DNA of 64,000 nt, from positions 1 through 64,000 of the forward strand of contig NZ_BMRM01000028.1 in the NCBI RefSeq assembly GCF_014648635.1. The letters run 5' to 3'. Positions 24,401-36,400 of the stretch are shown here, one piece after another. The position numbers were made by a program, and so were the translations under genes. Each line of letters opens with the position of its first letter. Within the stretch, counting starts at the first letter, position 1. Source of the DNA: Streptomyces cinerochromogenes (GTDB taxonomy: Bacteria; Actinomycetota; Actinomycetes; Streptomycetales; Streptomycetaceae). Under the pieces are notes generated by a model, which was not told the origin of the DNA, made no database searches, and worked only from the letters and a program-made list of their open reading frames with translations.

Positions 24401-27400
24401 TGGAGCGCGAACGGCCGCTCCCGGTGCCCGCGTCGGACCTGCTGCTCAGCGTGCCGGAAGCGTTCGCCGAGGCCATCGCCCGTCCCGGTTTCGCCGAGGC
24501 GCTGGACAGCGGCGGCCTCGACGCCGCTCTCACCCGCGTGGCGGAGGCCAAGGCGGCCGCGAGCAGAACGAGCCGCGCCTGGATCAACGACCTGCTGGCC
24601 GCCGTCAGGAGTACCGGCGAACCCGTGCTGTCCCGGGAGGGCGTCGCCTTCGAGGACGGCGACCTGCGGCTGGCGGGGCTGTTCTCCCGGCCCGAGGAGG
24701 AGGCGGCGCACGAACTCCGCGCGTGGTCCGGGCGACTGGGTCTGACGCCGGAGACGACCGAACGGCTGCTGACCGTCAACACGGCGATCCGCCGGCCGGA
24801 CGCCCGGCCGCTCCTCGGACTCGCCACCACCCGGGAGGCGTTCGCCGTCGGCTTCCTGCGGAACACCGAGCTGTTCGAGACCCTCAAGGCCCGGCCCGCA
24901 CTGGTCGACCTGCTCCTCGACCCGTCCCTCAACGTCCTGCCGCTGGTCCACGACCATCCCGAGCTGACGCGTGCGCTGCGCACCTCCGACTACTTCTACC
25001 GGGTGTTCCTCCACAGGCCCGGCACCCGCCAGTGGCTGCTCAACGCCCCCTCGGCCATCCCCTCCTACATCAGGAACCCGGAACTGAGCCGGGTGCTGCT
25101 GTACCGGCCCGAGGCCCTCGCCCACTTCACCCGCGGTGCCGAGCGCGACCTGCTGGTGAACAGCGAGGACGTGGCACGCGTCGTCGCCGACCACGGCCCG
25201 ATCGGTGACGTACTGGTGACCGACCGGGCGCTGCGGCAGGAGCTCGCGCAGGAGCTGCGGCAGGACCGGGGCGCACAGACGGTGCGGGCGGCGGTGAGCA
25301 GCCTTGCGATGGTGAAGGCGCTGGCCCGGCAGCCGGACCTGCTGCTGATGCTCCGGGTCGTGCCCGGCATGGCGGAGGCCCTGGCGGACAACCCGGACCT
25401 GTTCGCCCACGAGGACGACTACGTGACGCTGCTGGGCGACAGGCCGCTCAGGCGCGCGCTGTCGGCCCACCCGCAGCAGGTGCGCACGGTACTGGGGGAC
25501 ACCGAACTGACCCGGACGGCCCTGGCCGCTCCCGCCCTGGTGGCGGCACTCGCGTCGGACGAGGGCATCCCCGCGCTGCTCGCGCGCCGCCCGGCGGTGC
25601 ACCGGCTGCTGCGCCGGCAGCCGGAGGTGGCGGGCGACCTCGCCGGAGCGGGGCACGGGCTGCGCCTGGCCCTGACCGCGGTGCGCGGTCTCGCGGAGGC
25701 GATGACGGACCAGCCGCGGATCGCGGTGGAGCTGCGGCAGGCGCCGTGGCTGACGGACGCGCTGCTGCGCGGCCACGGCCTGCTGGAGCAGGCACGGACG
25801 GACGGTCCGCTGTGGCGGGCGGCGCGGGCCGGCCGGGTCGTCGCCGAGGCACTGACCGCTCGGCTGACGCGCCGGCTGGCCTCACGGGAGGCGCTGCTGC
25901 GCGTCCTGGCCGACCGGGCGCCGGTACCGCAGGAGACGTCCGCGGCGGAGCTGCGGCGACTGCTGTCGAACGCGGATCTCACCCACTTCCTGAACGACCG
26001 TCCGGCGTTCGCCGAGCGTTTCCTGGCCACGGCCGAGTGGCACGGGCCCGCGTCGCGGAACGCCGGCTTCACCGCCGCGCTGCGCACCCTCGCCCAGGAC
26101 GCCGACCGCTTCCGGCAGCTCGCCGAGGACGCCTCACCACAGGCGCTGCCGGACGCGGTGTCCGGTGCCGCCGCCCCCGCGCGGACGACCACGGCCCCCC
26201 GGGAGCGTCGGCCCGAGGCCGCGGGCCGCGACCGGTCGGCACGGCCGGGCCCCACCGGCCGGCAGACGGCCCCGCGGCCCGCCCGGCCATCGGTCTGGGC
26301 GCAGGCGCTCGCCTCGGTGCCGGAGGCCGCGGAGCTGCTGCTGGGATCCGCGGGCGGGGTGGTGGTCAGGGCGCTGGGCGAGAACCCGGAGCTGCTGCCG
26401 CTGCTGATCGCCTCACCGACCGTGGCGGACGACCTGAGCCAGAACCCCTCACTCTGGCCGGACCACGCGTTCGGCACGTTCCTGCGCACCGGCGAGGCGG
26501 GACTGGAGCACTTCGAGAACGACTTCCGGACCTGGCTGGACCGGACCGGTGTACTGCTGGACGGCGACTACCACGACCGGGTGGCCGAGGTGGCGCGGCC
26601 GGTCTGGGCGCGGTCACGTGCGGAGCGGGAGGGCCGCGAGGCGGCGGAGGCCGCCCGGGTCGCGGAGCGCCTGGCGGCGTTCGCCCCGCTGCGGCCCGAC
26701 AGCTGGGAGTACGGCGACCGGCTCGTCTACGCCCGGCACGTACGGCCGGACCGGCTGACGGAGGCACAGCGGACGGTGCTGCGCCGGGTGGCCGACGGCA
26801 GCCTGCGGCCCCGCGAGAGCGAGGTACGGGTCAACCGCGCCCTGCACGTGCACCTGGACAGCGGCAGCGGCGGTGCCTCGTTCGCCTACGTGCTGGCGCC
26901 CGACGGCCGCGTGGACGTGCTCGTGTACGCCGTCAGCACGGCGCGCCAGGGCAACCGGTACAAGTGGGAGGGACACAGCAGCCGGTACAGCGACGGACCG
27001 CTGGACCTCGACGCGGTGCGCAACCACCCCGCACTGGTGTCCTCCCTGGCACTGGTGCGCGAAGCCGCGCAGCGGGCCGAGGCGGACGCGGCGGCGGCCC
27101 GGGCCGCCGCCGGCAAGGGCAGGGGCAAGCGCAAGGACACCGGGGCGGCCCCGGCGGCAGGGCCCGCCGAAGCCCCGCCGCCCGTGGTGGACGCCGACCT
27201 GTCCCGCCTCACCGAGGCACTGGTGAGCTATCACACCGCCCTGGCCGAGGAGAACGCGGCGCAGTCGGCCCACCACACCCGTGTGCTGCCCAGGACGCGG
27301 GCCCGGCTGGAGGAGACCCGCGGCGCCCTGCGCGACCTGGGGCTGGACACCGGGGCCTACGGGGAGTCCGTGATCACGCTGGACGCGCCCGGGCGGTCGG

Positions 27401-30400
27401 CCGGGCGCGGGCCGTCCACGGTGCGGGGCGGCGACGCGGACGGCGCGGAAAAGGCCGTCCCCGCCTCCCCGGTGCCGGACGGCCACCTTCCGCCGGCCCT
27501 CGACGTCCGCCCCCTGTTCGACGGTTCCGGCGCCGTCGTGGGACTCGACCTGGGCGACCCCCACGAGGACCGCGGGGACGCGTCCCGTCTGCTGACGCCG
27601 CCGGACGGCTTCCTGCTGAGGTTCACATTCGACCCGGGCGTGGCACCCGAGGCCCCCGCCGTGGTGGGCCACCGGGGCGGCGAGCGGGTGCGGCTGTCGC
27701 TGGACGCCTTCGCACAGCTGGCCGCCCGCAACCGCGTCGCGGACCGCCCGCTGTGGCTGGTGACGAACGACGGTGCCAGGTACGGCCTGGACCTGGCCAG
27801 GGCGGTGGCGGACCGGGCCGGCGTCACGGTGTGGACGCACAGCGGCCGGGTCGACCTGGTCGGCAACGCCTTCGGGGCCCTGGAGATACGCACCGTCCTG
27901 GACGCGGACGGCGACCTGCCCACGGGCCACTGGATGCGCGTCGAACCCGACCCGGACGCCTCGTCGGCCGTGCCCCGGAACCGGGGTGACGACCCGGGCG
28001 ACCACGTCCGGTCGGTGACCGGCGAGCTGTTCCACTTCCGTACGCTGCTGATGACGCCGTTCGCGGACCTGCGCACCGGCCGTGTCATCGGCCACGTGTC
28101 GCTGAGCCCCCGCGAGCTGGCCCGGGCCGAGTCCGCCTTCCGTGCCCTGCCGGACACCACCTCCTTCCACGCCGGGCGGGCCACGGACGGGGACACGGGC
28201 GTCACCGGCACCAACCCGTGGGGCGGCGGCGCCCCCAGGCACTTCCTCGTCGCCCACGGCCCCGTCGGCGGGGCCACCGTGCGCCTGCACACCCGGGACG
28301 GCCGCTCGGTGGAGTTCACCGGCGAGGAGACCGGGGCCCTGCTGCGCCGCCAGGCGGGATTCGAGGCGTTCCGGCGCGGCGCGGTGGACCGCGTGGACAG
28401 CGCCGTGGTGACCGTCGTCTGCTACACCGGACGTCCCGGCGCCCTGACCGAGACGCCGTACGTCCAGGGCCTGGCGGACAGCCTGGGGATGCCGGTGACC
28501 GGACCGACCGGCGCCGTCGGCTTCCGGTCCTCCGGCCGGCTGTACGTCGAGCCGTTCCGCGGCCGGGCGGGCTGGCTGACCGCGCTGCCCGGCACGGCGG
28601 GCACCACGTTCCAGGGCGACGGGACCGTCGACGTCCCCGACGGCACCGACGAGGCCTCCCCGGCCGGCGACCGGTCCGACGAGGACGTGGTGCGGCTGGC
28701 AGCCACACCCGGTACCCCGGAGGCGGAACGCCTCGACCACGCCCTGCTGGAGCCGCGCCCGGAGGCCGTGCCCAGCCTGGACACGCTCCTCGCCACCGGG
28801 GGCCCCGTGACCACCGGGGGCACCGCGTCCGCCGGGGGACCCGCCTCCGCGGCGGCCCCGCCCCCGGCCTCGCAGGAAGGGCAGACCGCGCCCGGTCCCG
28901 TCGCGCAGCCCGCGGAGGCTCGTCCCCCGCAGGCAACGGGGACGTCCGTGCCGTCCGCCGAGACGTCCGCGCGGGCCCGCGACCGCCGCGACGCCGGCCT
29001 GGTCTTCGCGCCGGCCGCCCACACCGTGTCCGCCGGCTTCCGGCACGGCACCGGCGCCGAGACGTACGCGTTCGCCGACGACCGGCTGCCGACGGCGATC
29101 CGCGAGGGGGTCCTGGCGCTGCTGCCGGAGCGGTCCGGAGAGCGGGCCGCCGACGCCCTGGCGGAGTACTTCGACAACGCCGGCCTCGCCGAAGTCCTGC
29201 GCCAGGCCGTCGCCGACCGGGTCTCCGTGGTGCTCGGGCTGCCCGGCGGCCCGGTGGCCGTCACCGTCCGGCTGCGGCTCGGCGACTGGACCCAGCTCAC
29301 CGACCCGCACGGCGCACCCCTCGCCGAGGACACCGGCACCACCCCGTGGTCGAGCGGCGACCGGCGCACCCCCCAGGTGCTGGACTGGCGGGAGACGGCC
29401 TCGGCCAACCGCGCGGTCAACCACGGTGTCGACGCGGCCACCGCCCTGCCGTTCTCGCAGGCGCTCGCGCTCGTACCGCCCCTCGCCACGGCCGGCGCCG
29501 CACTGCGGACCCTGCTCGTCGGGTCCGGCAAGACCACCGACTTCACCGTCTCCTCCACCTTCGGCACCACCCGTACCCTCCGGCCGTCCTCGGACCGGGC
29601 CGTGGACTTCCGCTACGACGTGGGCGTCGACCTCGTGGTCCAGAGCCGCGGCCAGGACCCGCGGCGGTGGCAGACCGTCGTCGAGGGCTCCCTCGACGCC
29701 CGCCACCCGCGCGAGGCCGTACGCGAACTGCCGCGCCCCGACGGCGTACGGCACGCCACCGCCGCGCTGTGGCAGGAGTGGTCCGGCACGCCGGAGGCCG
29801 GCACCGCCGGGCTGCGCGCGGCCCTGGACGCCGTCCGGGACGGCCGCGCCCCGACGGCCGCCGCACACCACCACGGGGACCCGGCCGGCCGGGCGCCCCG
29901 CCCCGCCGCCGTCGGCGCGCCGATCGCCCTGCCGCCGGTCTCGTGGCTGGAGTCCGTCAGCGGCGCGGCCGAGTACCGGGCCGCCGTGTTCGCCGCGGTG
30001 GACCCGGCCCTGTCCGATCCGTTCTCCCCGGCCTTCGAGACGCTCGACGCCTTCGCCCGGGTGCGGACCCTGATGGCCGGACTGCACCAGGCCGCCGCCG
30101 GCGGATACCGGTCGGTGCCGGTGTTCTCCGGTACCGGCCGGCCCGACGCGGTCCGGGTGCGCGCCTCCTTCCACAACCCGCGCGTCGTGGCCGGCCTCGA
30201 CGAGCTGACGCGGGCCGACGCGGACGACGTCCGCCTGGGCGCGGTCGGCGCGCCGGCCACCCAGTGGGACGCCTCCACCACCGGTGTCTCCGACGCCGTC
30301 TCCCTGGTGACGACCGCCGTGGGGCTCCCGATCCCGCTGCCCTCGCTGTCCTACGTGCGCACCGTGCGGTTCTCCCGGCCCGGCCAGCAGGCCGGCAGCG

Positions 30401-33400
30401 TGGAACTCAACCGGCTCCGTTACACCGACGAGCCCACCACCGTCGTCGAGTTCGACGTCCGGGTGGACACCCGGGGACTCGGCGGGCGCGGCGGTCCGGA
30501 GACCTGGCTCACCGCCCGGGTACGCATGCTCGTGTCCGACGCGGACCGCCTCGCGGTGCGGCGGCAGGACCCGGCCGCCCCCGAGGTGCTGGCCGCCACC
30601 GCCGCCACCCCCGACACCTCGGTCGCCGCCACAGCCGACCCCGACACCGCCGCCCGTACGGCCCCGGACCGCACCCTGCGCCTGCCCGCGCTGTTCCGCG
30701 ACTGGCTGCCGCCCGCCAGCCGTGTCGACCACCTCGACGCGACAGCCGCCGAACGGGTGCGTCTGCGCGTGCTGGAACTGGTCCACGACCACTTCCCGGG
30801 CTTCCTGACGACCCGCGACCCCTGGGGAGACGTCCCCGCCCCCGAGGCCGCGGGCCCCCTGCTCCGGCGGCCCGCGGCGCCGGAGCGGCACCAGGTGCGC
30901 AACCAGCTGATCCTGGACGAGGCCCTGAGCGAGACCGGCCTGACCCGCCGTATGCACCACCTCGCCGGTCAGGGCCATGCCCTGGTGCTGACCCGCCCCG
31001 GCCCGGCCGGACCGGAACACATCAGGGTCACCGTCCGCGCCGCCTTCGACCCGGACGACTTCGCCTACGTCCGTTCCCGGCGCGGGCAGATGGACGTCTA
31101 CTACGGCTCGTACTACGACCTGACCAGCTCGGCGACCCGGCTGTGGAAGCTCGCCGCGGGCGTCGAAGTGCCGCTGGCCGGGCTGCTCGCGGACACGGCC
31201 GCGGACGCAGCCGGCGGCCGTCTCGCGCCCGGCGCCAGCTGGAGCGGATCGGTCACCGAGGCCGGCGGTTTCCACGCGGGCGGGGCTTCCGGCGGCGGAT
31301 CGCTGTGGGTGTCCGAGTTCAGCGGACCCGTACGGTTCGACGTCACCGTGGAGCGCCTCACCGGCCGGGGGGAGACGGCAGCCGATCCGGTCTCCTCCGG
31401 ACCGTTGCCGGTCCGGGCCGGACTGCTCGTCTCCGAGGACCTGGTCATGGAGGACGACGGCGACGGCCGCGCCGTCCGGACCCTGGACCTGGAGAGCAGG
31501 TTCGACGACACGGGTGCCGCCGTCCGGACACCGCGTCCCACCAGCGGTGGTCCGGCACCCACCTGGACCCCCGGGGACGGCCGCCTGCCGCAGGACACCC
31601 TGCACATGGTGCGCACCGACCACCTGCTGCCGCACATCACCGATCTGCTGCGGCAGGCCGGCGTGCCCGTGCTGGCCCCCCTCGACGAGGCCTCGCTGCG
31701 CACCGCCGTGACCGGACTGGCGCCCCGGGTACGGGACTTCGCCGGAGCCCCGTACCCGCTGTGGACCCGACCGGTCGGCCGCAGCTCCCTCGGCCTGCCG
31801 CAGTGGGCGGAGGTGTCGGTGCGGGCCACGGCAGGCCCGCTGACCGCGCTCGGGGAGAGCGGGCACGCCTACCACTACGACCACACCCTGGGCACCGCCC
31901 TGGTCCGGCACGTGGAGACCGACGACAGCCTGTCCCTGTACGCGTCCGTCGGCACGTCCCTGTCCTTCGCCCCCGGCACGTCGGCGGACGGCGATCCCGT
32001 CGAGGGGCAGTTGCCGGACCTCAACCGTTCCGGGCCCGAGTTCCGGCACACGCGCCGGGGCCGGGTGTCCGGGGACCGCACCGCGAGCGGGCAGAGCGAC
32101 CGGGTCGACCTCACGACCGGCGCGCACGTGTGGGCCGACGCACCCGTCACGTTCCACGTCACGGTGCGCCGCTGGACGGAGCGGCAGGTCGGTCTCCTCG
32201 GCCGTTCCAGCTCCCGGCGGACGGCCGAGCGGGAGGTCACCGGCGACCCGGTGACGGCGCCCGGACTGGCGCTGCTGCAGCGGGAGACAGCCCTGGACCG
32301 CGGGCTCGTGACCGCCCCGGCCGAAGCGCAGGCGGAACCGGCCCAGGAGCAGGAACCCGTACCGGCCCCCGCCCGGGCGCTGGCCCCCGCCAACGTGCTG
32401 CGCGGTGACGGCTTCGACCACGCCGCGCTGCTCTCGGTCCCCGACCTGAGGCCGTTCGTCCGGGACCTGCTGCCCAGGATCCGCGAGCTGCTCTCCCCGG
32501 AGCACGCCGAGGCGGTGGCGGCCGAGTTGTGGAAGACGGCCGCCCACCAGGGCACCAAGGCCCTGCTGGAGACCATGCTGGCGGGCCTGCCGATCCTGGT
32601 GCCCCACCGGAGCGGACTGTGGACGACGACGGCCCGGGTCACCCTCACGGCCAGGCTCACCCATCCGCGGGCGCTCGGCCAGGAGCCCGGCGGCCACGTC
32701 CTGGAAGGCCGGAGCCAGCGCGCCGTCGAGCGTGCGAGCACCCCGCTCCAGGACGGTGCCGGGCAGCCCGCCCTCGCCGACCAGCTGGCCCTGATCGACT
32801 CCGACGCCCCGCAGCGCGCCGTGTCGGGCTTCGTCCCCGCGGTCGGCCAGGCCGCCACTCCGGGCGGACAGGCGCGAACCGGCCACCGTACGAGCACCGG
32901 TTTCCAGCACGCCGCCCGCCCGTGGACGACCGCGTTCGACGTGGAGATCACCGCCGGCCTGGACCTGCACTGGGCGCTCAGCGCGTCCTCGCCGGCCATC
33001 GGCATCGGCCTGCCGCTGATCGGACGGCACCAGTACCACCGGCTCGCCACGCAGGTGCTGCCCGACTCCCTCCGCCTCGGCTACCGGGAAGAACTCACCC
33101 AGCCCCGGCCGCTTCCGGCCCCGCGCCCGCCGGCCCTGGTGGTGCCGAAGGCGCCGGTCGAGTACACACGACAGGGAGTGCGCCTGACCTCGGAGCCGCT
33201 CCGGGAGGCGTACCTGGGCACCGTCGGCGACCTGGCGGCGCTGCGGGCGGCGACGGAAGGACTCTTCGCGACGCGCGGGCCCCGCACGGGAGCCTCCCCG
33301 GCCGCCAACTCCTGGCAGGGTGGTCTCTTCGTGCTGCGGTCCAAGATCGCGGCGATCTTCAGCCCGCCCTACCTGAGCCGGTGGTTCCTCGATCTCGCCG

Positions 33401-36400
33401 CGCAGGGCACCCTGCACGAGCCGGTGACGGTGCCGGGCACCAGCGCCGACCTGCCCGGACACCTGGAGATCAGCGCGGACATCCGGGGACTGCGGGCGTC
33501 GGCACCGCGCGAGGACGGCGACGGCACGCTGCCCGGCACGACCGTCCAGGACGCCCAGGGCTCCCTCAGGGGCGCCGCGGGTACCGCCGGTTCGGGTGCC
33601 CGGATGGCACACGCGGCCGGCGGGTCAGCGGTCACCGGCGGGGCCTTGGTCCGGCAGGGGGACCGGACGTTCTCCCGGGTGGAGGCGACCTCGATCACCT
33701 GGCACATCGTCCACCGCCCGGCGACCGGCAGACCGCGCGCGGTCGACGTGACGGTCAGCGACGAGGCGGCCGTCTTCTACGTGCCCGTCGAGAACCTGGA
33801 GGCGCTCCTCGCCCGGGACGGCGGAGAGGACAGGTCGCGGCCCGCGGCGGACAAGGGCAAGGCGCGACAGGAGCAGGACGACGAGCAGGAGGCGGAACGG
33901 CCGCCGGGCACCGTCCGGGTCTCGCCCGACGAGGAGATCGCGGCCCGGGAGGAGCACGCCTCCGCGAACACCGAACTGTTCCGTGCCGAGTCGGCGCTCA
34001 GGGCTCTGGAGGAGCACAGCAGCACGGGTGCCCACCCGGCGGCCGTCGAACGCGTGGCGGCCGCCCGCCGCCGCGTGGCGGACGCGGAGGCCGCGACGGC
34101 GGACCTGGAATCCGGGTCCACGATGGAGCCGCTGACGGAGGAGCAGCTCCGGACCCGGCCCCGCCTGCTGGGCGGCACCCCGCTGGGCGGATTCCGCGAG
34201 CCGGACGAGGACGTCACCAGCCACCGGATCGTCTCCGACGCGGGCACCGTCGTCGGCCGAGCCTACCACAACGAGCAGGACTGGGCCGACCGCGCGCGGC
34301 ACTGGGCCGCCTACGACCCCGCTTCCGAGGCCACCTACTTCCAGACCGGGCAGTGGGACAAGACCGAACGCCCGGCTCCGTGGACGGGGGACAGGCAGTA
34401 CTTCCTGTCGGCGCACGGGAACGGCGGGATCCTCGCCGTCGAGGACGCCACGGGCAGCCAGCGGTACCTGTACGGCGCACAGGCGGCGCAGATGCTGCGC
34501 CGGCGTCCCAGCCTGCGGGCACTGCGGGCGCAGAACCCGCAGGCGGGCGTCGTCATGGTCGCCTGCGGGGCCGGCGCCTTCGACGACGGCCTCGCCCAGC
34601 AGTTGGCGGACCACCTCGGCGTCACCGTGTACGGGCCGACCACGTCCGTCGCCATCATGCGCACCCCGGGGGAGGCCGCCCGCCCCTGGCTGGACAGCGA
34701 CGAGGGCGACGCCGAGTACCGCACCTTCCGCCCCCGGCCCGACGCCGCGACCACCGTGTCCTTCGCCGACGGCTCCAGCGAACTGACACCCGACCAGCTC
34801 ACGGTCGTGGACGACCTGGCCGTCGATGTCGTCCGGTCCGTGCTGTCCGGGATCGGCACACCCTTGCTCAAGCCCGTCGTCACGGTCACCGGCTACGCCC
34901 CCGGCAGCGGCACGGACCTCCAGGGGATCGCCACCGCCCAGACCCGGGCCGACAACGTCTCCACGGCCGTCCGCAACGCCCTCGCCGACCACTTCACCGC
35001 CCTCGGACAGGACGGCGCCGAGCGCGCGGCGGGCGTCGTGGTGCTCGCGCTCTCCCGGGGCCGGGACGTGCCGGACGAGGACCTGGCGGGAGCCCAGGAC
35101 CCGGCCGCCCTGCTGCACCGCGCCACGGTCACCGTCCACGTGCCCCGCACCCCCGCACCGGCGCCCCGGCCGGCCCAGGACGTGGCGGAGGACGAGGACG
35201 AGTTCGGGTACGACCGGGACCTGGAGTACGGGTACGGGTACCGCCGCCCCGACCCGCGGCTGCTCAACGCCGCGCCCACGGAAGAGGGCGAGCCGCTGTC
35301 CCACCGGATCGTCTCCGACGCGGGCACCGTCGTCGGCCGCGCCTACTTCGGTACGGCCGAATGGGCGGACCGCGCACCCGCCTGGGCGCTGTACGACCCG
35401 GCCACGACCGGTGTCTTCATGCGGCAGCGGCTCCCGTACGACCCGTTCGTCCGGGAGCCCGCGCCGTGGTCCGGCGCCGGCCACTACTTCGTGTCGTCGC
35501 ACGCCGACGCGGCCTACCTCGCCGTCGAGGACGCGGCGGGCCGGCAGCGGCCCCTCTTCGGGCCCGAGGTGGCCGACATGCTGCGGCGCCGGCCCAGTCT
35601 GCGCGAGCTGCGGGCGCGGCACCCCGACGCGGGTGTGGTGCTGGTCGCCTGTGAGGTGGGCGCCCATGACGACGGCCTCGCCCAGCAGGTGGCCGACCAC
35701 CTCGGCACGACGGTGTACGCGCCCACCGGGGAGGTGGACCTCAGCGGAATCGCCGAGCACGGTACGCCCCGGCCCTACGTGAAGGTCGGCGACAACGCGG
35801 CCCCGGGCGACTACCGCACGTTCCGGCCCCGGTCCGCCGTGGCCGCCACCGTGGTGTTCCCGGACGGCTCCGGCGAGGTGCCCGCCGACCAGCTGCCGGT
35901 GGTCGAGGGGCTGGCCGCCCGGGTCGCGCCGGACGCCGTACCGGGGTTCTCCGACCCGCTGCTGCGGCCGGTGGTCACCGTGACCGGCTACGCGGCGGGC
36001 ACCGGTGCCGACGGACTGGGCCTGGACGCCGGCCGCCGCCGTGCCGAGGCGGTCGCCGCGCTGCTGCGTGCGTCCTTCGCCCGGCGTGCCGCCGCGCTCG
36101 GGTACGAGAACACGGGCACCAGGGAGCCCGTCGTGGTCCTCGCCGTCTCCCGCGGCGGGGAGCTGTCCGAGGACGACCTGGCCACCGGGCAGGACCGGGC
36201 GGCCCTGCTCAGCCGCGCCACGGTCACCGTGCACGTTCCCCGGGTGCCGCACGCCGGGGAGGACTTCCAGGACGACTTCCAGGAGGACTTCGGGGACGAG
36301 GACCTGGGCGAGATGTCCTTCGGAGCCCCCGGCGGCGCCGACACCGACAGTTCCGACGAGGAGTTCTCCGGCGGCACACCGCGCGGTTTCCGCCCGCTCG

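Noticed and set aside
18058..25776. Minus-strand open frame of 2,572 codons
   Set aside because: Same reason: it is antisense to the beta repeats and solenoid copy 2 and has no recognisable domain.
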